From positions 620,001-684,000 of the forward strand of contig OX595985.1 in assembly GCA_951394045.1 (NCBI GenBank): a DNA stretch of 64,000 bases, written 5' to 3'. The stretch is from Nitzschia sp. DOCU1 (taxonomy: Eukaryota > Bacillariophyta > Bacillariophyceae > Bacillariales > Bacillariaceae). A model generated the notes under the pieces. It made no database searches, was not told the DNA's origin, and saw only the letters and a list, made by a program, of their open reading frames with translations. Both the position numbers and the translations under genes were made by a program. Every line of letters begins with the position of its first letter. The stretch's first letter is position 1. Below, piece after piece: positions 1-10,714 of this stretch.

Positions 1-777
1 GACAGTGATAACAACGCATCCGGTCCTCCTATCAGCGAAGAATGAAGAATGTGATTTCCTTGCCTTGATGATGCGCTTACCGCATTATCTACGTCTCTTA
101 ATTGTGATTTGGCAAATCTTCTAAAGTAGTATGCACGTTGCATAGCCTGAAATGAAGTCGAATCGACCATCACCGTGCATAATCCCTAGTAGTGTATCGG
201 TGTAACTTCTGGCTCTAGCTAGAGAGAGGTCGACTCTCAAAGATGACTGCAACCCCGCCGAGAGATCGACTGACCTTGATACTCAGCGCCACTATATTAC
301 GAGCTACTGGTCGTGTGCTACTAGCGCCCGCCCTTCTTATTACTTGCATTGGAGCTGCTGCTGGCTGCTGGTCATACTAGCTCATTGTTACTAGTATGGT
401 GGTAGCTACGACAGTAGTCTTGTTATGATAGTACTGTAGCTAGGTAGTACTCGAACTCATTCTTCTTGTGGTGGCCAAAGACACAGTATGGTGTTTCAAA
501 TGGGCAGAATGCTCCCCCCTAATTGCACTGAATTTCTCCCCCTTCCCCCTTCTTTTTTCGGCCGGCCAGGAACACTACTAGAAAATTGCCAGATGATGGG
601 AGAGGAGGGCCAAAAGGCGAGATAGGTGTGATAGTGAAGGTGAACCGCGGTATCGGTTTTATTAAATCGCCACACCCAACGAAGCCTGCTGCTTCTTGAC
701 CTCCGCCACCCCCATCGCTAATTGTGACGGCTACTTGCGGTGTGGCCTGGGTGGAATTTGCTGGAGTGCCTCCAGCA
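1..777. other. Intergenic, no gene seen
   Basis: No convincing coding sequence is visible on either strand. The stretch is rich in short TAG/CTA-type palindromic words, including a TACTAGTA octamer near 389, and has a C/T-rich tract near 527-555 upstream of the S51-like gene. It could hold the promoter of that gene, but no defined element can be named. Confidence 0.5.
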
Positions 778-1836
778 ATGATGTTGAACAGACGTCAACT
801 TAATTCCCCTCCGAGCGGCCGCAACAGCGCTCACTGCGACTGTCCGACCCTGCGCTTTTGGATTGGTCTTACATTACTTGTGATATACTCCTTGGTGGTG
901 CCGGTCGTCCCTCTGGCATCCCCCTCGCCTTTCGCGCCGCGCCATGTTTGTTTAATGGACGGGTACACGGCCGTGAGAGGCCCCTACCTTTCTGCCTTGT
1001 TGGATCAATTGGTGGAACAAGCAGGGCATCGCGGTCTGGACGATGACAATTTTACAATGCTATTCTGTTGTTACTATGATAACAATCAACAGGATTCGAG
1101 TACACATGCACAAGAACATGTGAGGCAACTTCAGGCCGACATGGGAATTGCAGACTGCCACATTCTGCAGTTGCAAGAGTACAACCCGGTGACGTTGGAG
1201 AAACGTTTGGAGAAAATGCGACCCTCTATGATATGGGTCGCTGGTGACAATCCCTTTACCTTGCGGTATCGAATGAGGACTAGTGGGTTGGATCGATGGA
1301 TTACTCGCCATTGTGCTGGCAGCTCCATGGGAACTCAATGCGTCTTTGTTGGAGAAGGGGCAGGAGCAATCTGTGCCGGGGCATCATTGCAAATAGCCAA
1401 ATCAGTGGGGCGAAACTATGATCCTCGTGTGGCACCCGAGCCGCAGTTCTTTGGGCTAGGCTTGATAGGATTGGATCGAACGGTCGCATTTGCAGATGGA
1501 TCCACCAACAAAGACAAGGTGTTGGAACTACAGGACTGCCATTCTGAGCTGGATTCATCCGAGCTTTTGATCCTAGAATGCGATCAAATTTATGTCTGGT
1601 CTCAGTCTTTGTCCCCCGTCGATGGAGCGACTTCGGTGGCTAGCTTTGTCTTTTTGCCTCTTCAGTTTGGGATGATGGAGAAAATGACGTCGCCGCAGCC
1701 CTTGCTCCCGCTCGTGGCGGATAGCGATACTCCCGGAGAAGGAGTTGCTTGCTACGGAGAGCCGTCGATCGACCCGTCGAGACAGTTACAACGTGATGGC
1801 GATTCCGACTGGCTGGACGACTACTCGGGGGTGTAG
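778..1836 (+). CDS. Peptidase S51 (dipeptidase E/cyanophycinase-like) protein, probable pseudoenzyme
   Basis: Single-exon gene of 352 residues; the first in-frame ATG is at 778 (the frame is open upstream to 724 but only with a GTG). A hydrophobic helix at about residues 27-47, followed by a PSPFAP stretch, suggests a signal peptide or anchor. The soluble part resembles family S51: a WVAGDNPF segment (about 153-160) matches the family GGGNTF turn, followed by an SGLDRWI helix and then GEGAGA (about 192-197) where active enzymes have GxSAGA. The nucleophilic serine is therefore glycine here, and I do not see the usual partner histidine. Family members cleave Asp-X dipeptides or cyanophycin; this one may be inactive or bind rather than cut. 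Family assignment is inferred from motifs. Confidence 0.7.
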   Translation: MMLNRRQLNSPPSGRNSAHCDCPTLRFWIGLTLLVIYSLVVPVVPLASPSPFAPRHVCLMDGYTAVRGPYLSALLDQLVEQAGHRGLDDDNFTMLFCCYYDNNQQDSSTHAQEHVRQLQADMGIADCHILQLQEYNPVTLEKRLEKMRPSMIWVAGDNPFTLRYRMRTSGLDRWITRHCAGSSMGTQCVFVGEGAGAICAGASLQIAKSVGRNYDPRVAPEPQFFGLGLIGLDRTVAFADGSTNKDKVLELQDCHSELDSSELLILECDQIYVWSQSLSPVDGATSVASFVFLPLQFGMMEKMTSPQPLLPLVADSDTPGEGVACYGEPSIDPSRQLQRDGDSDWLDDYSGV

Positions 1837-2908
1837 GAAATAATCGATAAGTTGATTGTTCTAGTTGCGTTGCAATGGAGTTTTTCGTGACGAGCAACAC
1901 AGCCGCCACTAGTACTAGTATTGAGTCGCTCGTACTAGCTATATTGCCGGGTTGCTAGTTTCGTCCCTTACTTCTTGCAGGAAAGTACCCACGCTACCGT
2001 ATTGGAAAGTTCCATCGATTTGGCCTGCTTCAACGGCTGCGTAGTAGATCCGCCACCGTGGATTTTGCCCCATTAATGGTGCAGTGCCATGTATGAGGAA
2101 ATGATCCGGGTCGTGTTAAAGCTGCAGCTAAGTGTTTATTATAAATCAATATTCCATAGTTCGTACCACCGAAGAAGACACTTCATGAGTAGAAAGTAGT
2201 GGTACAACTTAACTACTGCGGCGGTCAATAATGGCAGGACGCCTGTTGCTGTGCCAGTTCTTGAGTCCATGCAGTCAACCCGTACTTGAGATTATGGTCC
2301 ATTGAGTCAGTCATTGCCGGGTTTTACCGTACAGTAGAATTTCCGCTCCAAAATCTTTCCGCATCAGTGCACCTTTACCATGCGAGCGCGCGGGCATCTG
2401 CCACACATCCATACAGTAGTTAGCCCGCCAGCAAGAACGAATGAAAGCAAGAGCGAATCTCGACGAAAAACCAATGACCCATGCAAAAATGCCTCTTCAA
2501 TGCTTGCACAATGACAATGGTGGGATAGTAAAAGGGACGCAGCAATCAACATGTTTGAGAGAACGATGATGATGAAAAAGATAGCTAGCGTGGACTTGGA
2601 TGTAGGCACATACAATCGGCAACCGCGGAGTGCTTCACGATGGATGAATGTGGATGACTTTTCAGCGACCGTGGGGCCTCATCGTGGGAACTCCTTGCCT
2701 TGGAGGAAGGAAAGCCCAAGAAAAAAATCACTTTTTCACTCAATCGAGGTCACTTTTCTGCGAAAGGAGCAATCTGCGTCGCTCCTTTTTTCATCGTCCC
2801 CGTGAACTTCATGACGATGATGGAGATGACAGTACTTCAGCAGCGCCACCCCCTGCTGTTTGTCTCGCAGGAAAGTCGGCACTGCATGAGTTGTGGAGAT
2901 GACGTCCT

Positions 2909-3140
2909 GGGGTCCCCATGGGTGGGATCCTAAAAGCTGCCGTCGGCAGCACGCCGGGATCGATCCTGGCTCCTGTTCTGTCTTTGTTCTTCTCTCTTTC
3001 TTTCAACAGATCTGTGGATTGCTCTGGTGGTGGCAGTCCAGGTCGTGTCGATCGTTCGTGGGGTCCCCGTGGGTTGGACCCTAAAAGCTATCGTATCATC
3101 CTCCCACGGTTTCGTGGCATGGGGCGGTAGCACGCCGGGA
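2909..3140 (+). repeat. Degenerate direct repeat, about 151-bp offset
   Basis: A 30-bp block starting GGGGTCCCC and ending CCTAAAAGCT occurs at 2909-2938 and again at 3060-3089 with a few substitutions. A second shared block, AGCACGCCGGGA, follows each copy (near 2948 and 3129), but the material between the two blocks differs. The first copy also contains the near-palindrome GCTGCCGTCGGCAGC. Function unknown. Confidence 0.65.
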
Positions 3141-3481
3141 AAGATCGGTTGATTGTCGACAAGGCGCTTGGATTCAAGGTGAAATCTTTGCTGTCGTGCT
3201 CGTGTTCTCTCGTTCTCACAAGATTTTCCTCTTTCTATTTTAGCTGTTGCAAGTACTACCGACCACGGCTCCAAAAGTGTTCTCGTTCATTTCCTTGTGT
3301 GCAGGTACATCCCGCGCCTGGCTATTAAAAATTTATGTAATTTGTGAGGTAACAGCCGAAAGAAGAGGAGTGGGAAGGGGGGCAACCGGCATGGCTTGGG
3401 GCACTGGGGGCAAAGCCAGTGATACGCCATTGACCCCGGAACCACCCTTCCCACGTTGGATGCAGCGAGTTGGCGGATGAG

Positions 3482-3529
3482 TGGGTGCTGTGGCATGTTC
3501 TAGTCCCGAACATGGTAACGCAGCACCCA
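3482..3529. repeat. Two-step perfect hairpin
   Basis: TGGGTGCTG (3482-3490) pairs with CAGCACCCA (3521-3529), and inside it CATGTTC (3494-3500) pairs with GAACATG (3508-3514), leaving a 7-nt loop TAGTCCC and small internal loops. Sixteen base pairs in two blocks would form a stable stem. It could be a structured RNA, a small mobile-element end or chance. Confidence 0.6.
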
Positions 3530-4111
3530 TGACCCCAATGATCGGTCTCCATCATAAAAATTGGCCTCCAAGGGAATGGACGAGGATTACTTAGGAGTCC
3601 TCGGATGAGGTATTGCTTGCGACGTCTAGAATGGAAAGTGGAGAAGATTGGCGAGAACGAAGACATTGGCACGAAGATAAAGGCTTCACCTTGCCATCAA
3701 AGCTACTTTGTTGGCCGGATCTATTGTTGGAAAGTTGAGTCCTCTCTTTGTTTTTCAGGTTGGTTGTGGTGTCTTTATGGTAAGTTCGAATTGGTGTCGT
3801 TTGATCGTATTTCATCTCTCCCACAGTGCTACTTATACCCCTGTTCTCTCCTCATTTTGTAGGCGTCTGGTTTTTACAAAACCAACATTTTCCAGAGCAA
3901 AGATCCTGGTCCCTGATCTCGACCCCGATTCCAATTCTCCCCGCACACAAACAGCCTGATCAACGCAACCGGTTTGTGGTTCCGGTTTTAAAACGTCCTC
4001 CACTCGCGTACGCGTACGTGTCTCGTCGCGGAGAGTTTAAGTGTAACCTGTGCTGGTGCGTGGAGAATTGGAATCAGCTACGCCGTCGAGTGAAGTGGAT
4101 TGTTGTCTCTA

Positions 4112-4271
4112 CCGGGCGGAGCAGCTGTGGCCCACCCCCTCCGAAATCGAACTGCTTTGACGTAGCGGTGGGGCTCAGTAACTTTTTGTGTGAGAGCACA
4201 AAAACGAAGCCAAAAGTTCGATGAATAGATAGATGATAAATCTACCGGTAGTTGCGTTGTAATTGCGTTTT
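4112..4271 (+). repeat. Dispersed repeat, copy 1
   Basis: About 160 bp starting CCGGGCGGAGCAGCTGTGG and ending near TTGTAATTGCGTTTT. The same sequence, at high but imperfect identity, recurs in the same orientation at 53931-54076, about 50 kb away. Both copies contain GTAGCGGTG and GATGAATAGATAGATGATAAATCTA and lie in gene-free spacers, as expected of an old non-autonomous mobile element or solo terminal repeat. No terminal inverted repeat or target duplication was defined. Confidence 0.7.
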
Positions 4272-4417
4272 CCGTGCTCAATTAAAGCAGTAAAGATTGC
4301 AACCGCCAGGACTAGCTCGTCGAGAAATAGTTGCGGCATTGATCGTGCTGACTAGGTTGCATCGTTTCTCACACGATACATAACATATTATTGCTCCGAA
4401 CAAAATACGTTCTAGTC

Positions 4418-4715
4418 CTACTATTATTTCAAATCGGTTCTTGGCGACGTTTCCGTTTTGCGTATCATATTTTTCTTCGCAAACAGTGGTCCCGCACTCT
4501 TGTGCTTGAATTGGTGATGATCATTCTTGTCTTCTTCAGCAGGCTCAGCTTATTTGCCTTGGCGTCATCGTCATACTTTGGATCGCTACCGATTGGGTCG
4601 GTTCTCGGCGACGCTTCCTTTTTGCGCATCATGTACATCACTCTCTACTTTGTCGTCAGGTTCGGCTTGTTCGCTTCGTCGTCGTACTTTGGATTGCAAT
4701 CAATTGGGTGGATAC
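4418..4715 (+). repeat. Degenerate tandem repeat, three units
   Basis: Three related segments begin near 4418, 4573 and 4684. Shared words include TACTTTGGAT, CGATTGGGT and CGGTTCTCGGCGACGCTTCC (first unit: CGGTTCTTGGCGACGTTTCC). The spacing of roughly 110-155 bp is irregular. The plus-strand open frame through it is probably a by-product of the repeat rather than a gene. Confidence 0.5.
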
Positions 4716-5768
4716 ATCTCCTCGGAAACTTGAATCATATACCGAAAGGCGACGGGCAAGAACGAACGAACGAACTTTGCTCCCCCGTCTCCTAACCCCG
4801 TGTATTCTCCTCGTGGTGCAAAATAATAGACATTACCAAGATTGGGTAACCAAATCTTCGGTCCAGGCTTCTGCTGCATGGAATTGAAAGTATTGACGCT
4901 TGGGTTCTTGATGATGACTTAGGAGAGCTTCCTCCACACTTTGTCGGAGTGGACCTGATACGATGGCATTCTCGGAGCGATTGCAAAACATCATTATCTT
5001 TGAAAAGTATTCAATCATAGTTCTGTAGTTTGGGCACGAGCGTTTTCAAAAAGCAAACTTGTTGATGGCTTCTTTCAAAAAGATCCGAACATGAAAGCGA
5101 ATGGATTTCGGAAAGGCGATTGTTCCCCGACGAAAGGGTTCTTCGAGTTTGGGAACTGTCATGACCACCGACACGTCCCTCTCACACGTAGAATGAAGTG
5201 GACAAACGGCATCATTATCTTCGTAGAGCCAAATCAACTCGTTGTCCATGTGTTTTAGACTTTTCAGTCGCACATGCATCAGTATTAATATGGACAATGA
5301 AGAAGATGGCTGCTGCCTTTGTCGTTGCCTTCCAACATTGCTTGCCAGATTGGTCGATCCACCTGCGCCGATGATGGCTGTCAAATTGCAATAAGCATTC
5401 GCCGATTGAATAGTGGAATTGAATCCACTCGTCGCGTCTGCAACGAGTCCTGCCGATGTGCACGCATCCTTTGCCAACTAATAGAGCGTTTCGTCGGCTA
5501 CCACTACAGGTGCGGAGTCGATCCACAGACGAGTCCAAATGGATCCAATAGACGCCGCAAAGATACAGTACGGATATGCCGTATGTAACACTCCGAACAA
5601 TATAGTCATCAATTCATTTGAAAAAAGTCGCCATACCCGTCGTGATGGTCATCAATGCCACTCGATTATTTGCACAATGCGAAATTATCCTCCTTTTGAA
5701 TAAAAGTTGGGTGCCCAATTGCAAGACCGTAGTAGTAGATGATTGCGGCTCTCGCATGAACAATGTAC

Positions 5769-8530
5769 TTAGTCGAATCTTGACTTGCGATTCGGTTGCA
5801 GTGCCTTATACTCACTAACGTCGACTTCGCTAAATTTGATATTTGCATGGGTCTTCAGCTTCCGCTGCAGATAACGTTGCCGCTCCTGAATCGACCGACG
5901 CTGTGTTAGGACACCTGATGTTTTATCTCCAAGTTTGAAAGTCTCTCGCTACTCACCATGCTGGCCCAGAAAGGAATTTTATCAAATTCAAAGTATGGCA
6001 CCCGTACTACACTCCAGCCTTTTTTCTTCAGAAGTCTGTATTTCAACACGGTATGACCGAGTGCCCGTGGTAATGTTGATCTGTCGGCTCCTGGTCTCTC
6101 TCTTGTGAAATGGTTGGGGCCATCGAATTCTACAGCAACCGATACTTGGCTTGACGCGCTTCCACTTGGGTCTGTCTCGTGAGTCCAACTCGCATCTCCT
6201 TTCAGAACAATCGCAACATCGATGTCTTCCTCGTGCTCGTTGAAGTGGCGAACGCCCATGAGACTCAAAGTTTGGCTCAACGACTTGTGTCGGGCGCTGC
6301 TAAGCTTCGCCCGAGACTTCTCAAGCGTCCATCTGTCTCGGAGATAATCGGCGAACCAAATCGGGACGTCTGCGACCGCCTCTGGACTCTCATCTTGTAG
6401 CAAGAAGAAAGCTTGCCATAGCTGGTGGGCGTGTTCAAGCTGTATAGTCTGTTGGTCGTCAGACGCAGCAGCTGCTTCTTTGAAGATTTCACGGATAAGC
6501 GCAACGGCATGCTTGGATTGATGTTCCCCGAGAACAGTAAGAGACCACACGATATTTGCTTGTTCCTGGGCACCAATACCGGCTTCCAAAAGGCTGCGTC
6601 GTTCTTTGGACAGCGATGACAGGAAGAAGCGAGGGGCATCCGCTGCAAATTCCTCAAATACATGACCTTGTTCTTCCTTGAGATAAAGACGAGCCTGACC
6701 CCAGAGCAAAATACTCACTTCCCAAGGACGGAAACGCTGTCGTCCATTGGGTTCATTCAAATCCTCGTGAATTCCCTCCAAGAGACGATAGTGACTTTCC
6801 TCATATATTGCTCGCAAAAGAGGCAGTTCATCTATTCGGGCGTGGGCAAGCGACAGCGCCACCTGAACCAGATCTGCACAGCTCCAGCGTGCCAAGGGTC
6901 GTCCACGTCCGAAGGAAGGACTTCTTTCTCCGAGCCGGAGGTACTCAGAGAGCGCTGCAACCAAGTCAACAAGATCGTCAGCCAGTCGGAAGTTGTCAGC
7001 TTGGAGCGTCCCCAAGGCCCACAGCAACTGTGCAATATCGCGGACCAAAAGGTCGTTTGTTGCCTTCCCACCGGCCATCAAGCGGTGACGAGCCTCCCGC
7101 GCCAAGCCAGTCAATAGCATCTGGGATTCCCTACTCATGCATCGTCCATGCGATGCAAACGACCACCCGACATTAGCAATCTCGCTCCAGGAGCAATGTT
7201 GTAAACAATTCGGAAAATCTTCATCCTCACCGAAGCTATCATCCGTAGTAGTCTGTATACCCACGGCTTCCGGACTTCGACAAAGCGATGCGGCGATAGC
7301 GTCGAACAGCCCAGCTGTTATCTTGGCCGATGGATGGCTCTCCAACTCATCACTCGCCTTCTTGTTGTCTCCGAAGAATCCCCATTGCTCAAATGTAATC
7401 AAATTTGTAGTGCGTGCTACTTTTTCAGCTGTATTTTTTGTTGTCGGGAGTCTACCAAGCTGTGGCGGGATCTGCCATCCAGGTGGGGTACTTCGAGGTC
7501 TGAGCTTTCCATACGCCCAGGAAGCCATGCAGATTTCTCCAATCTTTGCCTGTAAGGGAGGCGGATCTTGCTTCGAGGTCTCTTCGCATTCCTGGAGAAC
7601 AAGAGTAAGTAGCTGCGCTATCTCGTCGACAGTCTCGTCTACGCGTTGTTGCCTCTCTTGCAATTTGCAGCCTTCGTCAAAAATATCCCAGCGCTCCGCC
7701 TTGCCAACAAAAGGTTCCGGCGACAAGCTGGTCCCCTCCGACACAGGAGGAAGCAACAATTCATCTCGGTCGTAGTGCTTGGCAATGGCCCAACAAGCAT
7801 TGCACAGTTGGCGTGTAGACAGGAGCCCCTCTTTTACAATTTTGTTCAACGTTTCAAGCGTGTCAAAGAGCATTGCCCTAAGCTCTTCATCAGGTTCGAT
7901 TCGTCTCGCTCCCAAGGCCTTGGCGCTGAATGTCAGGGCTCCGACAACATTAGCTGCATTGCATTGACTGGCAGGTGTCGACAGAAACGCTCTCAAAACA
8001 CGTTTGGCCTTGTCATTGGGCGACTCCCCCTGGAAAAACGTTGAGAATTCTTTCTTGATCCTACCCTGCGTGCGGAGGGAAGTCTCAAAGCTTGCTTTCC
8101 AAGGTTCTGCCTGCCCGTTTGCAGAAGCGGCAGTACCCGCTTCGTCGTCGTCCACCTCCCGAGTAAGAGGCGAGCCACGCTTTTCTATCCTTGTGCCTTC
8201 ACCATCATTCCAAATGCCCGACAGTCGAGGAATCGTCTCTGGCAATTTCCACTCTAGCTCTTTGCTTATTCTTTCGCGAAACCGAACGTCATTTCTGCGC
8301 CTTTTCGCTTTCGCTGGTTGTTTTTGTCGTTCGACAGTCGGCGGCGGCGTTTCGGGTAGGATCGGGGTGCGTTCATTTGAGGAAGCTAAACTGGATAAAA
8401 CGCCGACGGCCCTGAAATGACCCCTTTGTGTGAAAGCCAGAGCTCCATGGTCGAGTGCCACGGCGACAGCAGCAAGAGCGATTGCCACTCGCCGTGTCTT
8501 TCGATTTGGATGGCAAATTGAGCCCGTCAT
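5769..8530 (-). CDS. RAP-domain organellar RNA-binding protein
   Basis: Two exons, complement(5957..8530) and complement(5769..5900), joined across a 56-bp GT-AG intron (5901-5956) give 901 residues. The start is an N-terminal hydrophobic stretch ending in GALAFTQ, an ASAF-like diatom plastid signal. The middle is a long alpha-helical region with repeated short helices, as in proteins built from OPR/HPR-like RNA-binding repeats. The C-terminus carries a RAP domain (about 795-870: VEFDGPNHF, then LLKKKGWSVVRVPYFEFDKI). Without the intron the frame stops 16 residues later; with it the domain ends in a charged helix (RRSIQERQRYLQRKL) typical of the family. RAP proteins act in organellar RNA processing or rRNA maturation; here probably in the plastid (inference). 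It is divergent from the DUF2358 gene. Confidence 0.8.
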
Positions 8531-9191
8531 CGCTTATTAATTCACAAGTTCTTGTTGCGGAAGCACGATATTAACCTAAGCTTGTCGGGGGAAAATCAAT
8601 CAAGAAAGCAAGGCCGACGACGATTTCGGAAGACTTCAAATTCAAACTGCAGCCGACTGGATTTATTCTGTAATGTGCAAATGTCGATGGAACTGTAGGG
8701 GGAACGTTTCAGATACACACGCACGGAAAAAGCAAAGATTTGTTGCTTCCACCACCAACGACCATGCAATTCCAATGAAAACTCAGGTCCGAATGGATGT
8801 GACGATGGCGATGGCTGTGCGATCTCCGATTGGCCATTCCAAGTTGAACACAAATCCTGACGTCCTCGCGTTTCTGCGATGATCGACCTTCGATGTGTTT
8901 GGGGAGATTCCTGCGGTGCCGGTACATACCAGGTATCTCCCCCCAATAATCGGGAGAAGACCTTTGGACTTTGGACTAATTAGATTGTCCAATTGAAGAA
9001 CGTGCCGATCTTCTATGTTCAACGAGGGAAAGACCTCGTTGATCCATCACCTTGCCGATCGTTGTGAGGGCGGCGCCGCACATCACTGGTGGGCGATAGT
9101 TCTCATTTTGTTCAAGGTTAGCTGTGCAAACTATTCACAGGACGGAAGAAACGTAGCGAGGTGAAGACTAGGTGTCCAGAAATATAGGGCG
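8531..9191. promoter_or_regulatory. Divergent promoter region, RAP gene / DUF2358 gene
   Basis: 660 bp separate two genes read outward, so both promoters must lie here. No coding sequence is supported. A perfect hairpin (TCAACGAGG, loop GAAAGA, CCTCGTTGA) lies at 9019-9042. No TATA box is assigned. Confidence 0.45.
9019..9042. repeat. Perfect 9-bp hairpin in divergent promoter
   Basis: TCAACGAGG (9019-9027) and CCTCGTTGA (9034-9042) are exact inverted copies around a 6-nt loop. The site lies about 150 bp before the DUF2358 start codon, so it may be in the 5' UTR or be a binding site. Confidence 0.5.
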
Positions 9192-10133
9192 ATGACGAGA
9201 CGGTGTTTGGCCCGCATGCTGGCGGTGTCGGTCCTACTATGGAATTTGATGGCAGGTTTTGGCTTTGTTGTCTCCCAAAGTCGTCGGCTTCCATTTTCTT
9301 CCACAACAATATACGCGGATTCTCGTGACGGTGTCGCATCTACTGAAGCGGTGGCAATGGGTTCTCCGGTATGGGTATCTCCTCAACTTTCGCCTCTCGA
9401 GGCTTGGTGTGTTACGCATATGGACGTTCTCTACAGTCGATCCTTATCCATCAAATGTCCCTTTTTGAAACGCCGAACGGCCGATATGCTTGATGGGCTG
9501 GATATGATGATGAGATTCTTGGTAATCCGGCACAAATCGCTTGACTTGATCGGACCTCCCCCTGGATGCCGAGCCGCTCGCATGTCTCCAGTCAAACATC
9601 TTCACACTACTTTGGACGAGCGATTGGATATAATTCGGCATGATTGGAGACCCCAGACCAACAAGGGGTATTACATAACGGGTCGTCTCAACACTACCAT
9701 CTATCGAGACGATTGTTTGTTTGATGGGCCAGATCCTGACATGCCGGTACGCGGTCTGCGAAAGTACATCAATGCCGCAAGTCACCTCTTTGACCACGCA
9801 AGTAGCACGGCTGAGCTCCTGTCGCTTGACACGGTTCTAGACGCAACTTCCAAATGTACAGTGATTGAGGCTCAATGGCGCTTGCAGGGGGTTTTGCACT
9901 TGCCATGGCACCCACAGCTACCGGTATGGACGGGACGAACGCGGTATCATTTTGATGACGAAGGTCTCGTTTGCCTTCACATAGAAGAGTGGGACATCTC
10001 AGTGTTGCAAGCCTTTATGGAAACCTTATTTCCGGAATTTGCTGCTAGAATATGGGTCAAGAGTGAGAAGCCGTCAGATGCTGTGGTAGCTTCAAAGCCG
10101 AAAATTGTTTCTACCGAGTACGCACCTTTGTAA
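9192..10133 (+). CDS. DUF2358 family protein, plastid-targeted
   Basis: Single exon, 313 residues, ATG at 9192. The N-terminus is a signal peptide (MTRRCLARMLAVSVLLWN) running into MAGFGFVVSQ, which can serve as an ASAF-like plastid cleavage site. The body contains the DUF2358 pattern, a SnoaL/NTF2-like fold: DCLFDGPDPDMPVRGLRKYINAA (the YxxDCxFxDP...GLxxY region, about 177-198), then WRLQGVLHLPWHPQLPVWTGRTRYHFDDEGLV and IEEWDIS. The family is common in plants, algae and cyanobacteria and its biochemical role is not established. No unusual feature was seen. Confidence 0.75.
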   Translation: MTRRCLARMLAVSVLLWNLMAGFGFVVSQSRRLPFSSTTIYADSRDGVASTEAVAMGSPVWVSPQLSPLEAWCVTHMDVLYSRSLSIKCPFLKRRTADMLDGLDMMMRFLVIRHKSLDLIGPPPGCRAARMSPVKHLHTTLDERLDIIRHDWRPQTNKGYYITGRLNTTIYRDDCLFDGPDPDMPVRGLRKYINAASHLFDHASSTAELLSLDTVLDATSKCTVIEAQWRLQGVLHLPWHPQLPVWTGRTRYHFDDEGLVCLHIEEWDISVLQAFMETLFPEFAARIWVKSEKPSDAVVASKPKIVSTEYAPL

Positions 10134-10714
10134 CAATGCTGATTGCGTACTGCACGTGCGATATTGTCTAAGGATAGAGTCTTTACTTGCACACTTGTGG
10201 CTGGTAGTTTACCAAGATTGTTTCATGGCTGCCGATTGAAATTGCCGCTCGATTGTGAGCTAGACGCCATCTCCTGCACCCAACGCTGATGTTCGAGGTT
10301 CTTCCTCGTTCATGTAGAGAGCACGCCATCTACAAGCTGGCTAGAGACCAAGAAAATCATTTATCTATTAGCAGTCATCTCGGGCTGGATTTACTAGGGC
10401 TGATGATGGTGGTGTCCTCCTGATAGGAGAAAGCTAGCAAAATACTTTTTCTTTCGATACCGGGCTGTGCCGGCACGCGTGCCGATCCGGGATTTGTCAA
10501 TCCCGTAGACGTGCGAAGGATGTCAGATGACCCGAACGACTACTTTTCATCAACGTCCTTCCATCACACGTATCTTTTTTTGCAAAAGATCTCTTGCATG
10601 CGTTTCAGCACATTTTGACGATGACGATGGGATCTTTCACTTGTTGATTACATCACTCAATACCCCACCGACTATTATCCCTCATCGTGCACGAATAGCA
10701 CCTCATCGGAAGCC
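10134..10714. other. Intergenic, ZIP upstream region
   Basis: No gene seen. Two inverted repeats lie side by side at 10471-10505, about 210-245 bp before the ZIP start. The last 190 bp are pyrimidine-rich and probably contain the ZIP 5' UTR. Confidence 0.45.
10471..10505. promoter_or_regulatory. Paired inverted repeats upstream of ZIP gene
   Basis: CGGCACGCGTGCCG (10471-10484) is a perfect 14-bp palindrome. Immediately after it CGGGATT TGTC AATCCCG (10488-10505) forms a 7-bp stem with a 4-nt loop. Position and symmetry suggest protein-binding sites, possibly metal-responsive given the downstream gene; this is inference. Confidence 0.4.

Larger units (their letters stand above)
1837..5768. 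other. 3.9 kb spacer with degenerate repeats
   Basis: No gene could be supported here. Open frames are short, usually lack an ATG and show no recognisable domain. It holds a 151-bp-offset direct repeat (2909/3060), a strong hairpin (3482-3529), one copy of a dispersed repeat (4112-4271) and a threefold degenerate tandem repeat (about 4418-4715). The minus strand between about 5050 and 5750 has coding-like fragments containing EDN-type words that could be decayed retroelement sequence, but this is not demonstrable. It looks like a decayed repeat-rich island in an otherwise gene-dense window. Confidence 0.5.

Noticed and set aside
5046..5850. Possible Ty1/copia RNase H remnant on the minus strand
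   Set aside because: Fragments contain EDN words (LYEDNDAVC, QKEDNFALCK) that recall the copia RNase H motif, but frames are broken, no further motif lines up, and a search would be needed.
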